In this document: positions 35,047 to 46,835 of the stretch, piece after piece
Position numbering within the stretch: the stretch's first letter is position 1
How the letters are laid out: every line of letters starts with the position of its first letter
Assembly: GCA_037043455.1 (NCBI GenBank)
Contig: JAWPHD010001213.1
Location: forward strand, 282,103 to 346,102
From: Cyrtodaria siliqua
Taxonomy: Eukaryota; Mollusca; Bivalvia; Adapedonta; Hiatellidae
Length of the DNA: 64,000 bases
Direction: 5' to 3'
Program-made: the position numbers and the translations under genes
Notes under the pieces: model-generated
Database searches by the model: none
Told to the model about the DNA's origin: nothing
The model's input: the letters and a program-made list of their open reading frames with translations, nothing else

Positions 35047-35580
35047 AAGATATGCTCTTGACCATAACATGTACGTCAAATATACCCTTGGCAATAAGCT
35101 GTACGTCAAATATGCCACTGACAATAAGCTATACGCCAAATATGCCCTTGACAATAAGTTGTACGCCAAGTATGCCCTTGACAATAAGCTGTATGTCAAA
35201 TATGCCCTTGACAATAAGCTGTACGTCAAATTTAACCTTGACAATAAGCTGTATGTCAAATATGCACTTGACAATAAGCTGTACCTCAGATATGTCCTTG
35301 ACAATAAGCTGTACGTCAAATATAACCTTGACAATAAGCTGTATGTCAAAATACCCTTGACAATAAGCTGTACCTCAGATATGTCCTTGACAATAAGCTG
35401 TACGTCAAATATAACCTTGACAATAAGCTGTACGCCAAATACGCCCTTGACAATAAGCTGTAGGTCAAATATGCCCTTGGCAATAAGCTGTATGTGAAAT
35501 ATAACCTTGACAATAAGCTGTACGTCAAATATACCCTTGTAAATAAGATGTACGTCACATGTGCTCTTGCCGGCACTCAG
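35047..35580 (+). repeat. Array C, 30-bp sub-array, block 2
   Basis: About 18 units of TTGACAATAAGCTGTACGTC plus AAATATGCCC, ending CTTGCCGGCACTCAGCAATAGG, a changed form of the GACGGCTGTCAGTGGTAAG part of the 70-bp unit. Confidence 0.93.
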
Positions 35581-35860
35581 CAATAGGTTGTATATTATAT
35601 AGTGCCTAACAATACGCCGTACGTCAGATATGCAATATGCCCTTGACAATAAGACATGGGCGTAGCATGGCATACTCCCTTACTCGCGGAAGTAACTTGA
35701 AAAAATAAAAATAACAAAGCAAAAAGTCACACATTTGAAAAATGCAATAACAGTATTAGGCATGAGCGGGATAAGGGTGGAAATTACCAATTTAAGCTTC
35801 TCACCTCATTTTAGGAGTATATTGAAAACAGACCACGGTGCGCCCCGTTAAACTGTACGT
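35581..35860 (+). repeat. Spacer of array C, copy 1 (empty insertion site)
   Basis: TATAGTGCCTAACAATACGC, GGCGTAGCATGGCATACTCC, ACTCGCGGAAGTAACTTG, GGCATGAGCGGGATAAGGGT and TTAGGAGTATATTGAAAACA are repeated in the spacer at 36690-37245. Around 35785-35800 it reads ACCAATTTAAGCTTCTCACC, the undisturbed version of the site that carries a MITE in copy 2. Confidence 0.85.
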
Positions 35861-36690
35861 CAAATAAATCCTTGACAATAAGCTGTACCTCTAATATGCC
35901 ACTGACAATAAGCTGTACCTCAAATATGTCCTCGACAATAAGCTGTATCTCAAATAGGGCCTTGACAATAAGCTGTAGGTAAAATATGCCCTTGACAATA
36001 AGCTGTACCTCAAATATGCCCTTGACAATAAGTTGTACCTCGTATAGGCCCTTGACAATAAGCTGTACGCCAAATATACCCTTGACAATAAGCTGTTCGA
36101 CAAATATGCCCTTGACAATAAGCTGTACGTCAAATATAACCTTGACAATAAGCTATACGTCAAATATACCCTTGCAAATAATCTATACGTCAAATATAGC
36201 CTTGACAATAACCTGTACGCCAAATATTCCCTTGACAATAAGCTGTACGCCAAATACACCCTTGACAATAAGCGTATGTCAAATATGCCCTTGACAATAA
36301 GCTGTACGCCAAATATGCCCTTGACAATAATCCGTATGTCAAATACGCCCATGACAATAAGCTGTATGCCAAATACGCCATTGACAATAAGCTGTAACGC
36401 AAATATGCCAATGAGAATAAGCTGTACGTCTAATATGCCCTTGACAATAAGCTATACGTCAAATATACCCTTGAAAATAAGCTATATGTCAAATATACCC
36501 TTCACAATAACATGTACGCCAAAAACTCCCTTGACAATAAGCTGTATGCCAAATACGTCATTGACAATAAGCTGTACGTAAAATATAACCTTGACAATAA
36601 GCTGCACGTCAAATATAAACTTGGCAATACGCTATACGTCAAATATGCTCTTGACGGCACTCAGCAATAGGTTGCTGTATATTATATATA
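35861..36690 (+). repeat. Array C, 30-bp sub-array, block 3
   Basis: About 27 units of the 30-mer, more diverged than block 4, ending in the same GACGGCACTCAGCAATAGGT spacer junction as block 2. Confidence 0.92.
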
Positions 36691-37245
36691 TAATTGTATA
36701 TTATATACTGCCTAACAATACGCCGTACGTCAGATATGCAATATGGCCTTCACAATAATTCATGGGTATACTCCCTTACTCGCGGGAGTAACTTGAAAAA
36801 AAAAAAAAAAAAAAAAAAAAGCCACACAATTGAAAATTGCAATAACAATAATAGGCATGAGCGGGGTAAGGGTGGAAATTGCCAATTTAAAGGGAGTACA
36901 TCAGGCTTTTCAAAGGTTTCTAGGGGTCCGACTTAAAATTGACAAATAATGATATCTTCTATTTTAAAGCGCCTAACATAATGAATGATCTTAAAAATGA
37001 CCCCTTAGTTACAAGGAAATTCATTCTGTACAGTAATACGTGCTATCCTAGGTTACGCACCAGGGTTAATTTCAGCATTGTATGCCCGATTCCGTCCTAG
37101 CTATATGGTGTATTCGAAGTGTTTTATCATGAATTGGAACATTTTTATAATTTAAGATATTTCTAGAAAAATCCTGATGTACTCCCTTTAAGCTTCTCAC
37201 CTCATTTTAGGAGTATATTGAAAACAGACCACGTTACGCCCCTGT
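36691..37245 (+). repeat. Spacer of array C, copy 2 (with poly-A run and MITE)
   Basis: Homologous to 35581-35860. Differences include a run of A at about 36797-36820 and a 297-bp insertion at 36891-37187. Confidence 0.85.
36891..37187. mobile_element. MITE with TTAA target duplication, inserted in spacer copy 2
   Basis: Ends AGGGAGTACATCAGG and CCTGATGTACTCCCT, flanked by TTAA at 36887-36890 and 37188-37191. The paralogous spacer at 35792-35795 has a single TTAA and no insert, a direct empty-site proof. The TTAA target recalls piggyBac-like elements, but the ends start AGGG rather than CCC. Confidence 0.88.
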
Positions 37246-40110
37246 AAACTGTATGTCAAATACGTCCTTGACAATAAGATGTACCTCAAATATCCCACTG
37301 ACAATAAGCTGTACCGCAAATAGGCCACTGACCATAAGCTGTACCTCAAATATGCCACTGACAATAAGCTGTACGTCTAATATGCCCATGACAATAAGCT
37401 GGACGTGAAATATGCCCTTGACAATAAGTTGTACCTCAAATATGCCCTTGACAATAAGCTATACCGAAAATATGCCAATGAGAATAAACTGTACGTCTAA
37501 TATGCCCTTGACAATAAGCTGTATGTCAGATATGCCCTTGACAATAAGATGTACGTAATATATGCCACTGACAATAAGTTATACGTCAAATAAGCCCTTG
37601 ACAATAAGCTGTAAGTCAAATATGCCACTCACAAGAAACTTTTCGTCAAATATGCCCTTGAAAATAAGCTGTAAGTAAAATATGCCATTGACAATAAGCT
37701 GTACGTCAAATATGCCATTGACAATAAGCTGTACGTCAAACATGCTCTTGACAATAAGCTGTACGTCAAATATGCCCTTGACAATAAGCTGTACGTCAAA
37801 TAGGCTCTTGACAATAAGCTGTATGTCAAGTATAACCTTGACAATAAACTGTACGCCAAATATTCCCTTGACAACAAGCTGTACCTCAAATATACCCTTG
37901 ACAATAAGTTGTACGTCAAATATGCCGTTGACAATAAGATGTACGTCAAATATAACCTTGACAATAAGATGTACGTCAAATATAACCCTGACAAGAAGAT
38001 GTACGTCAAATATGCCCTTGGCAATAATATGTACGTCAAATATGCCCTTGACACTAAGCTGTACGTCAGTTGTGTCCTTGATAATATGCTGTACGCCAAA
38101 TATGCCCTTGACAACAAGCGGTACTTCAAATATGCCCTTGAAAATAAGATGTATGTCAAATATGCCCTTGACAATAAGCTGTATGTCAAGTATATCCTTG
38201 ACAATAAACTGTATGCCAAATAGTCCCATGACAACAAGCTTTGCTTCAAATACGCTCTTGACAATAAGCTGTAGGTCAAATATGCCCTTGACAATAAGAT
38301 GTACGTCAAATATGCCCTTGACAAAATGATGTACGTCAAATACGACTTTGATAATAACTTAAAGCTTTATTTCAAATACGCCCTTGACAATAAGCTGTAG
38401 GTCATATATGCCCTTGAAAATAAGCTGTAGGTCAAATATGCCCTTGACAATAAGCTGTACGTCAAATATGCCCTTGACAATATGATGTACGTCAAATACG
38501 ACTTTGACAATAACTTAAAGCTTTACTTCAAATACAACCTTGACAATAAGCTGTAGGTCAAATATGCCCTTGAAAATAAGCTGTAGGTCAAATATGCCCT
38601 TGACAATAAGCAGTACGTCAAATATGCCCTTGACAATAAAATGTAGGTAAAATATGCCCTTGACAATATGATGTATGTCAAATATGCCCTTGACAATAAG
38701 ATGTACGTCAAATATGCCATTGACAATATGATGTACATCAAATATGCCCTTGACAATAAGGTGTACATCAAATATGCTCTTGACGATAAGATGTACGTCC
38801 AATATAACCTTGACAAGAAAAAGTACGTCAAATATGCCCCTGGAAATAATATGTACGTCAAATATGTCCTTGACGCTAAGCTGTACGTCAAATTCGCATT
38901 GACAATAAGCTGTACGCCAAATATGCCTTTGACAACAAGCTGTACCTCAAATATGTCCTTGACAATAAGCTGTAGGTCAAATATGCCCTTGAAAATAAGC
39001 TGTAGGTCAAATATGTCCTTGCAATTAAGCTGTTCGCCAAATATGTTTATGACAATAAGATGTACGCCAAATATGCTCTTGGTAATAAGCTGTAAGCCAA
39101 ATATGCCCTTGACCAATACGCAGTACGTCAAATATGCCTTGACAATAAGATGTACATCAAATTCGCATTGACAATAAGATGTTCACCAAATACGCCCTTG
39201 ACAACAAACTGTACCTCAAATATGCCCTTGACAATAAGCTGTTTGTCAAATATGCCCTTGACAATAAGATGTATGTCAAATACACCCTTGCCAATAAGCT
39301 GTACGCCAAAAAGGCACTTGACAACAAGCTGTATCTCAAATATGCCCTTGACAATAAGTTCTACGTCTAATATGCCCTTGACAATAGTATTTTCGTCAAA
39401 TATGCCCTTGACAGTAAGCTGTATGTCGAATATGCCCTTGACGATAAGATGTACGTTAAATATGCCCTTGATAAGCTGTACGTCAAATATGCCATTGACA
39501 ATAAGCTGTACGTCAAATATGCCCTTGACAATAAACTGTATGTCAAATATTCCCTTGACAATAAGCTGTATGTCAAATATGCCCTTGAACATAAGACGGA
39601 CATCTAATATGCCCTTGACAATAAGCTGTATGTCAAATATGCCATTGACAATAAGATGTACATCAAATATGCCCTTGACAATAAGCTGTACGTCAAATAT
39701 GACCTTGACAATAAGCTGTACGTCAAATATGACCTTGACAATAAGCTGTACGCCAAATATACCCTTGACAGGAAGATGTACGTCAAATATGCCGTTGACA
39801 CGAAGCTTTAGGTCAAATAAAACCTTGACAATAAGCTGGACGTCAAATATACCATTGACAATAAGCTTTACGTCATATATACCACTGACAATAAGCTTTA
39901 CGTCATATATACCATTGACAATAAGCTTTACGTCATATATACCACTGACAATAAGCTTTACGTCATATATACCACTGACAATAAGCTTTACGTCATATAT
40001 ACCACTGACAATAAGCTGTACGCCAAATACGCTCTTGACAATAAACTGTATATCAAATATGCCCTTGACAATAAGCTGTACGCCAAATATCCCCTTGACG
40101 GCTGTCAGTG
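37246..40110 (+). repeat. Array C, 30-bp sub-array, block 4 (about 95 units)
   Basis: The longest block of GACAATAAGCTGTACGTCAA plus ATATGCCCTT. Subfamilies are visible: GATGTACGTCAAATATGCCC, GCTTTACGTCATATATACCA (five in a row at about 39865-40010) and units with AACTTAAAGCTTTA. It ends CCAAATATCCCCTTGACGGC plus TGTCAGTGTGGTAAGTTATG, so the 30-mer expansion lies inside a copy of the exon part of the 70-bp unit. Long open frames on both strands (up to 329 codons) are repeat artefacts. Confidence 0.95.
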
Positions 40111-42345
40111 TGGTAAGTTATGTATTGTATAGAACCTAACAATACGCTGAACGTCAACTATACCCTTGACGGCTGTCAGTGGTAATTTGTATATTGTATA
40201 TTACCTTACAATTCGCTGTACGTCAACTATACCCTTGACGGCTGTCAGTGGTAAGTTGTTTATTGTATATTACCTTACAGTACGCTGTACATCAAATATA
40301 CCCTAGACGGCTGTCAGTGGTATTGCTGTATATTGTATATTACCTTACAATTCGCTGTACGTCAACTATACCCTAGACGGCTGTCAGTGGTATTGTTGTA
40401 TATTGTATATTACCTTACAATACGCTGTACGTCAACTATACCATAGACGGATGTCAGTGGTAAGTTGTATATTGTATATTACCTTACAGTACATCAAAAT
40501 ATGCCCTAGACGGCTGTCAGTGGTATTGTTGTTTATTTTATATTACCTTACAATACGCTGTACGTCAAATATACCCTAGACGGCTGTCAGTGGTAAGTTG
40601 TATATTGTATATTACCTCACAGTACGCTATACATCAAATATACCCTAGACGGCTGTCAGTGGTATTGTTGTATATTGTTACAATACGCTGTACGTCAACT
40701 ATACCCTAGACGGCTGTCAGTGGTAAGTTGTATATTGTATATTACCTTACAATTCGCTGTACGTCAACTATACCCTAGACGGCTGTCAGTGGTATTATTA
40801 TATTTTGTAGATTACCTTACAATACGCTGTACGTCAACTATACCCTTGACGGCTGTCAGTGGTAAGTTGTATATTGTATATTACCTTACAGTACGCTGTA
40901 CATCAAATATACCCTAGACGGCTGTCAGTGGTATTGCTGTATATTGTATATTACCTTACAATACGCTGTACGTCAAATATACCCTAGACGGCTGTCAGTG
41001 GTAAGTTGTATATTGTATATTACCTAACAGTACGCTGTACATCAAATATACCCTAGACGGCTGTCAGTGGTATTGCTGTATATTGTATATTACCTTACAA
41101 TACGCTGTACGTCAAATATACCCTAGACGGCTGTTAGTGGTAAGTTGTATATTGTATATTACCTTACAGTACGCTATACATCAAATATACCCTAGACGGC
41201 TGTCAGTGGTATTGTTGTATATTGTATATTACCTTGCAATACGCTGTACGTCAACTATACCCTAGACGGCTGTCAGTGGTAAGTTGTATATTGTATATTA
41301 CCTTACAATTCGTTGTACGTCAACTATACCCTAGACGGCTGTCAGTGGTATTATTGTATATTGTATATTACCTTACAATACGCTGTACGTCAACTATACC
41401 CTAGACCGCTGTCGGTGGTAAGTAGTATTGTGTATTACCTTACAATTCGCTGTACGTCAACTATACCTTAGACGGCTGTCAGTGGTAAGTTGTATATTGT
41501 ATATTATCTTACAATTCGCTGTACGTCAACTATACCCTAGACGGCTGTCAGTGGTATTATTGTATATTGTATATTACATTACAATACGCTGTACGTCAAC
41601 TATACCCTAGACCGCTGTCGGTGGTAAATAGTATATTGTATATTACCTTACAATTCGCTGTACGTCAACTATACCTTAGACGTCTGTCAGTGGTATTGTT
41701 GTATATTGTATATTACCTTACAATACGCTGTACGTCAACTATACCCTAGACGGCTGTCAGTGGTATTGTTGTATATTGTATATTACCTTACAATTCGCTA
41801 TACGTCAACTATACCCTAGACGGCTGTCAGTGGTATTGTTTTATTTTGTATATTACTTTACAATACGCTGTACGTCAACTATACCCTAGACGGCTGTCAG
41901 TGGTAAGTTGTATATTGTATATTACCTTACAATACGCTGTACGTCAACTATACCCTAGACGGCTGTCAGTGGTAGGTTGTATATTGTATATTACCTTACA
42001 ATTCGCTGTACGTCAACTATACCTAGACGGCTGTCAGTGGTATTGTTGTATATTGTATATTACCTTACAATACGCTGTACGTCAACTATACCCTAGACGG
42101 ATGTCAGTGGCAAGTGGTATATTGTATATTACCTTACAATACGCTGTACGTCAACTATACCCTAGACGGCTGTCAGTTGTAAGTTGTATATTGTATATTA
42201 CCTTACAATTCGCTGTACGTCAACTATACCCTAGACGGCTGTCAGTGGTATTGTTGTATATTGTATATTACCTTACAATACGCTGTACGTCATGTATACC
42301 CTTGGCGGCTGTCAGTGGTAAGTTGTATATTGTATATTACCTTAG
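40111..42345 (+). repeat. Array C, 70-bp units carrying the linker-exon donor, about 32 copies
   Basis: The unit is ACAATACGCTGTACGTCAAC, TATACCCTAGACGGCTGTCA, GTGGTAAGTTGTATATTGTA, TATTACCTT. It corresponds to the exon end at 34021-34062 plus the donor and about 28 intron bases. Units alternate between GTGGTAAGTTG and GTGGTATTGTTG, giving a roughly 139-bp dimer over much of the block; only the first type keeps a good donor. The last unit runs straight into the acceptor of the next exon (TATATTACCTTAG/ATGCAG). Confidence 0.95.
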
Positions 42346-42560
42346 ATGCAGGTGCGGTTCCTACATTTAATGATAGTGACTGTGTCATAGATGCAGGTGT
42401 TGTGCCTACATTTAATGATAATGACTGTGTTATAGATGCAGCTGTGGTTCCTACTTCAAATGAAGACGACAAGGCTTATAAAGATTTAAAGACAGAAAAC
42501 AAAACACTACGGATGAACATGGCTTCAGTTAGTATCTTTTCTCTTATAAATGGTCGTAAT
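42346..42560 (+). CDS. GABBR2-like: GABA-B receptor-like class C GPCR, tail exon with 15-residue repeats and start of coiled coil
   Basis: Entered in phase 1 after TATATTACCTTAG. It encodes 2.6 copies of a 15-residue repeat (DAGAVPTFNDSDCVI, DAGVVPTFNDNDCVI, DAAVVPTSNEDD), then KAYKDLKTENKTLRMNMAS. The last part is a heptad-patterned helix like the dimerisation coiled coil of GABA-B subunits, which governs heterodimer assembly and masks ER retention in vertebrates. Two phase-0 donors are possible: AAT/GTAAGA at 42561 (better consensus) and TCA/GTTAGT at 42528. The earlier one removes 11 residues (VSIFSLINGRN) and keeps an unbroken heptad register into the last exon. The 45-bp coding repeat shows tandem duplication also in translated sequence. 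Confidence 0.8.
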
Positions 42561-42639
42561 GTAAGACATTTCTCCTGATCATATACAACATATCATGTCG
42601 CTGTCTCCGGTTGATGTCATGTTGTTGAAACCCGCAGTG

Positions 42640-44440
42640 TACTTGGCGGATACCTAGCATTCATTTCGATACCTAGTGTTCCAAGTACTTGAATACTTGG
42701 ATACCTAGCGTTCATTTAAATACCTAGCGTTCATTCGAATATTCTAGCGTTCACTTGGATACCTAAGGTTCATTTGGTAATCTGATATTCATTTGGATAT
42801 CTAGCGTTCACTTGGATACATAATGTTCATTTGCATACCTAATGTTCATAAGGATACCTAGCGTTCACATGGATACCTAATGTTCATTTGGATACATAGC
42901 GTTCACATGGATACCTAATGTTTATTTGGATATCTAGCGTTCACATGGACACCTAATGTTCACTTGGATACCTAGCGTTCACGTGGTAACCTAGCGTTCA
43001 CGTGGATACCTAGCGTTCGCGTGCATTTCTATCATTCACGTCGATATCTAGCGGATAACTAGCGTTCACGTGGATACCTAGCATTTACGTGGATACCTAG
43101 CGTATACGTGGATACCTAGCGTTGACGTGGATACCTAACATTCACGTTGATACCTAGCGTTCCCGTGGATATCTAGCGTTCACGTGGATATCTAGCGTTT
43201 AGATGGATACCTAGCGATTTACCTAGCGTTCACGTGGATACCTATCGTTTACGGAGATACCTAGTGTTCACGTTGATACTTAGCGTTCACATGGATAGCT
43301 AGCGTTCACGTGGATATCTAGCATTGACGTGGATACTTAGCGTTCACGTGGATATCTAGCATTCACATGGATGACTAGCGTTTACGTGAATATCTAGTGT
43401 TGACGTGCATACCTAACATTCACGTGGATACCTATCGTTCACGTGTATACCTAGCATTCATGTGGATATCTAGCGTTTACGTAGATACCTAGCTTTTACA
43501 TGGATACCTAGCTCTAACGTGGATACCTAACGTTTACGTGGATACCTAGCATTCACGTGGATAGCTAGCGTTTACGTGGATACCTAGCGTTCACGTGGAT
43601 ATCTAGCGTATACGTAGATATCTAGCGTTTACGTGGATACCTAGCATTCACGTGAATATCTAGCGTTTACGTGGATACCTAGCGTTCACGTGGATATCAA
43701 GCGTTCACGTGCATATCTAGCATTCACGTGGATACGTAGCGTTTACTTGGATACCTAGCGTTCACGTGCATATCTAGCGTTTACGTGGATACCTAATGTT
43801 GAAGTGGATACCTAGCGTTCACGTGGGTACCTAGCATTCACGGGATACCTAGCGTTGACGTTGATATGTAGCGTTGACGTGAATATCTAGCGTTCACGTG
43901 GCTTTATTGCGTTCACGTGCATATCTAGCTTTTACCTGGATACCTAGCGTTGACGTGGATACCTATCATTCACGTGGATACCTAACGTTTACGTGAATAT
44001 CTTACGTTCGCGTGGATACATAGCGTTCAAGTGGATATCTAGCATTCACGTCGATATCCAGCGTTGACGTGGATATCCATCGTTGACGTGGATATATATC
44101 GTTTATGTGGATACCTAGCGTTCACGTGGATATCCAGCGTTCACGTGGATATCAAACGTTGACCTGGATATCTAGCATTCACGTGGATATATATCGTGTA
44201 TGTGGATATCTAGCGTTCTTTTGGATACCTGTCGTTCCAAGAACTTATACCTAGCGTTCACTTGGATTCCTAGCCTTCATTTGGATACGTTCATTTCTCT
44301 GCATATCGTTCATTTGGATACGTAATGTTCACTTGGATACCTAGCATTCTCATGGATACCTAGCATTTCAAATACTTGAATATCTAGCTTTCCCGTGGAT
44401 ACCTAGCCTTTATGTGGATACCTTGTGTTCACTTGGATAG
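42640..44440 (+). repeat. 20-bp satellite GGATACCTAGCGTTCACGT, about 90 copies
   Basis: The unit is GTGGATACCTAGCGTTCACG, with edges diverged toward CTTGGATACC and CATTTGGATACC. Frequent variants are ATATCTAGC and GTTTACG. It starts about 80 nt after the donor of the exon at 42346 but shares no sequence with that exon, unlike arrays A-C. Confidence 0.95.
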
Positions 44441-44544
44441 GTATATCTTATTTCCTTTAATCATCGGAGGGCATACATTAACATTACAAAATACAATTAA
44501 TACATAACTGACATACATACATACAACAAAGATCATTACACCTG

Positions 44545-45135
44545 TATTTACCGCCATGTATCTACCACCATGTATTTACCACCATGTATGTACCACCATG
44601 TATTTACCACCATGTATGTACCACCATGTATGCACCACCATGTATTTACCACCATGTATGTACCACCATGTATGTACCACCATGTATGTACAACCATGTA
44701 TTTACCACCATATGTACCACCATGTATGTACCACCATGTATTTACCAACATGTATGTACCACCATGTATTTAACACCATGCATGTACCACCATGCATGTA
44801 CCACCATGTATGAACCATCATGCATGTACCACCATGCATGTACCACCATGCATGTACCACCATGGATGTACCACCATGCATGTACCACCATGGATGTACC
44901 ATCATGCATGTGCCACCATGCATTTACCACCATACATGTACCCCCATGCATGTACCACCATACACGTACCATCATGTACGTATGTGCACCATGTATTTAC
45001 CACCATGTATGTACCATCATGTTTTTACCACCATGCATGTACCACCATGCATGTAGCACCAAATATGTACCACCATGTATTTACCACCATGTATGTACCA
45101 CCATGTAGTTACCACCATGTATTTACCACCATGTA
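44545..45135 (+). repeat. 14-bp satellite CCACCATGTATGTA, about 42 copies
   Basis: Perfect to near-perfect ACCACCATGTATGT / ACCACCATGTATTT / ACCACCATGCATGT units. Because 14 is not a multiple of three, open frames cycle through all frames (MYVPPCMYHHVCTT) on both strands. They are not genes. Confidence 0.97.
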
Positions 45136-45490
45136 TTTACATTATTTATTTGTTTGTTCATTTACCTGCTTAATTATGACTATGTGTTCCTTGTCGAAAC
45201 GAAAAACAAGATTACACATACCTAGCATTTAGAAGTTGCACTTTGTATAGAGGAATTATGACAAAGAACGGTCTTCACAGTAAATTAAACTACATATATT
45301 TTGTAATAAGCTTTGATTTTGTATACTTTTTCAAATGCATGATCCTTTTCATTTTTATGTTGCATTTTTTTAAACTGTTCATGCGGCAATATATGCCATG
45401 AACTTCTACACGACGTACGTATTGTTTTATCAATCTTGTATACTTTTCCCCTCACACATTAAAATGGTCAAGTCCTTTATCAGTTGATAT
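45136..45490. other. Intronic stretch, nothing recognised
   Basis: AT-rich unique sequence between two satellites; no exon or element was seen. Confidence 0.4.
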
Positions 45491-45800
45491 TGAACAGAAC
45501 GATATCTGGCAGAACGATATTTAGTAACAGAACGATATTTAGTAACAGAACGATATTTAGTTGCAGAACGTAATTTAGTAACAGAACGATATATAGTAGC
45601 AGAAAAATATTTAGAAGCAGAACGATAGTTAGTAGCAGATCGATATTTAGCAGAACGATATTTAACAGAACGATATTTAACAGAACGATATTTTACAGAA
45701 CGATATTTAACAGAACGATATTTAACAGAACGATATCTAGCAGAACGATATTTAGCAACAGAACGATATTTAGTAGCAGAACGATAGCTAGCAGAACGTA
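45491..45800 (+). repeat. Short satellite CAGAACGATATTTA(GTAA), 16-20-bp unit
   Basis: About 18 copies of CAGAACGATATTTA with a variable spacer (GTAA, GTAG, GAAG, or none), so the unit length alternates between about 14 and 20 bp. An open frame on the minus strand (KYRSVKYRSV) is an artefact. Confidence 0.93.
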
Positions 45801-46371
45801 AACCGAGAACTTCATGACCTGCTCTCACAATAAGGTTATAAATAGTTCAGCTATAAATATACTGAGCAAAATAAATTTAGCACATAAAATTCATGCCATT
45901 TCCATAGACGAGATACGTGTATGTTCGGGGTCAATGATAACGTGACATATATATGCCCAATAATAATGCTACAAATTCATTTGTCAGTAAAGTCGGTGAT
46001 TAAAACAAAGCAAAGATGATGGGAAAATACTGTTATAGGTTATCGAAAATCGTTCCGATTTCAATGAAAAGAGAGGACATTTTAAAATTACGAAATTTGG
46101 AATGTTTTTGTTTGAGAATAACAATCGTTTGTGAACACATTTCAGCGGTTTTTAAACAATGAGAGAATGGGCAAGTCTTGGAAATGTCAAACATTAAATG
46201 TGTTCAAAGCATCACGTTTGTATAATGAAATATGTTGTATTTAATATGTGGGAGGTAATTCTGATACTTTGTTTAAAAATAATAAAAAAACACGATTTTT
46301 GGAAAAACACATCCTTACTTAGCATTTCTTATATCTTCAAACACTTATATCAATGTTGTTTTAAACATATT
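45801..46371. other. Intronic stretch, nothing recognised
   Basis: No array, gene or element end was seen before the SINE at 46372. Confidence 0.4.
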
Positions 46372-46566
46372 TATTTTACATCGATTGCGAAACAAGTCAT
46401 TGCAACTTAGATTAATCACTCTCGATGGCTTCCTGGGTAGAACCAGTACTAAGCAATGTGGATTAATTGTCTTGCTCAAGGATAAATAACGTGGCCGCGA
46501 CGGAGGATCGAACCCACGACCTCCCGATCTGGAGTTCGGCGCTCTACCACTGGACCACGCACTCCA
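46372..46566 (-). mobile_element. tRNA-derived SINE, same body as 9216-9415 with a different head
   Basis: Minus strand: GCGTGGTCCAGTGGTAGAGC, GTGGGTTCGATCCTCCG, core ATCCTTGAGCAAGACAATTA, then GCTTAGTACTGGTTCTACCC, AGGAAGCCATCGAGAGTGAT and ATCGATGTAAAATAAATA. The tail matches the 9.2-kb copy almost exactly. Confidence 0.85.
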
Positions 46567-46681
46567 CTATCAATGTTCATACATGTATGTTTAATTGTAT
46601 GTCCCTAAAATGTGGTGCTAAACATTTGTGGTTCAGTATAATTGATGTTTGTCGTTAATAAGATCTTACGTGCTTTTACAG

Positions 46682-46834
46682 GAAACCATTGCCATGGCAA
46701 AACTACGGAAATCCATCTTAGAGGTCACTGGAAATATACATTTTTACAAATTGGGAAACGATTACGTCGTGTTCAAAGCGGAAAACAGTACCTGCATAAC
46801 TCACGAGGATGACTTCAGTGATATTGTAGCTTAA
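46682..46834 (+). CDS. GABBR2-like: GABA-B receptor-like class C GPCR, terminal coding exon
   Basis: Acceptor TTACGTGCTTTTACAG; phase 0; 50 codons plus TAA at 46832-46834. It encodes ETIAMAKLRKSILEVTGN, continuing the coiled-coil helix of the previous exon, then IHFYKLGNDYVVFKAENST and an acidic end HEDDFSDIVA. If joined to the earlier donor at 42527, hydrophobic a/d positions (L, L, M, M, L, I, V) stay in step across the junction. The cytoplasmic tail is short for the family. No ER-retention RXR motif or PDZ ligand was seen. Confidence 0.8.
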   Translation, partial: ETIAMAKLRKSILEVTGNIHFYKLGNDYVVFKAENSTCITHEDDFSDIVA

Positions 46835-46835
46835 C

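Noticed and set aside
37579..40139. Open frames up to 329 codons of TSNMPLTISC or LLSRAYLTYS repeats
   Set aside because: The 30-bp unit is stop-free in several frames on both strands. Adjacent blocks are broken by transposons, and frames overlap on opposite strands. The + frame equals the linker-exon frame only because the unit derives from that exon.
42640..44440. Origin of the 20-bp satellite from the preceding exon end, as in arrays A-C
   Set aside because: The unit GGATACCTAGCGTTCACGT has no match to the end of the 42346-42560 exon or its donor, so this array is not counted as junction-seeded.
44548..45232. Cys/His-rich frames (MYVPPCMYHHVCTT)
   Set aside because: Products of the CCACCATGTATGTA satellite in three frames; no gene structure.
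45430..45828. 132-codon minus-strand frame of KYRSVKYRS repeats
   Set aside because: Generated by the CAGAACGATATTTA satellite; no splice or domain evidence.
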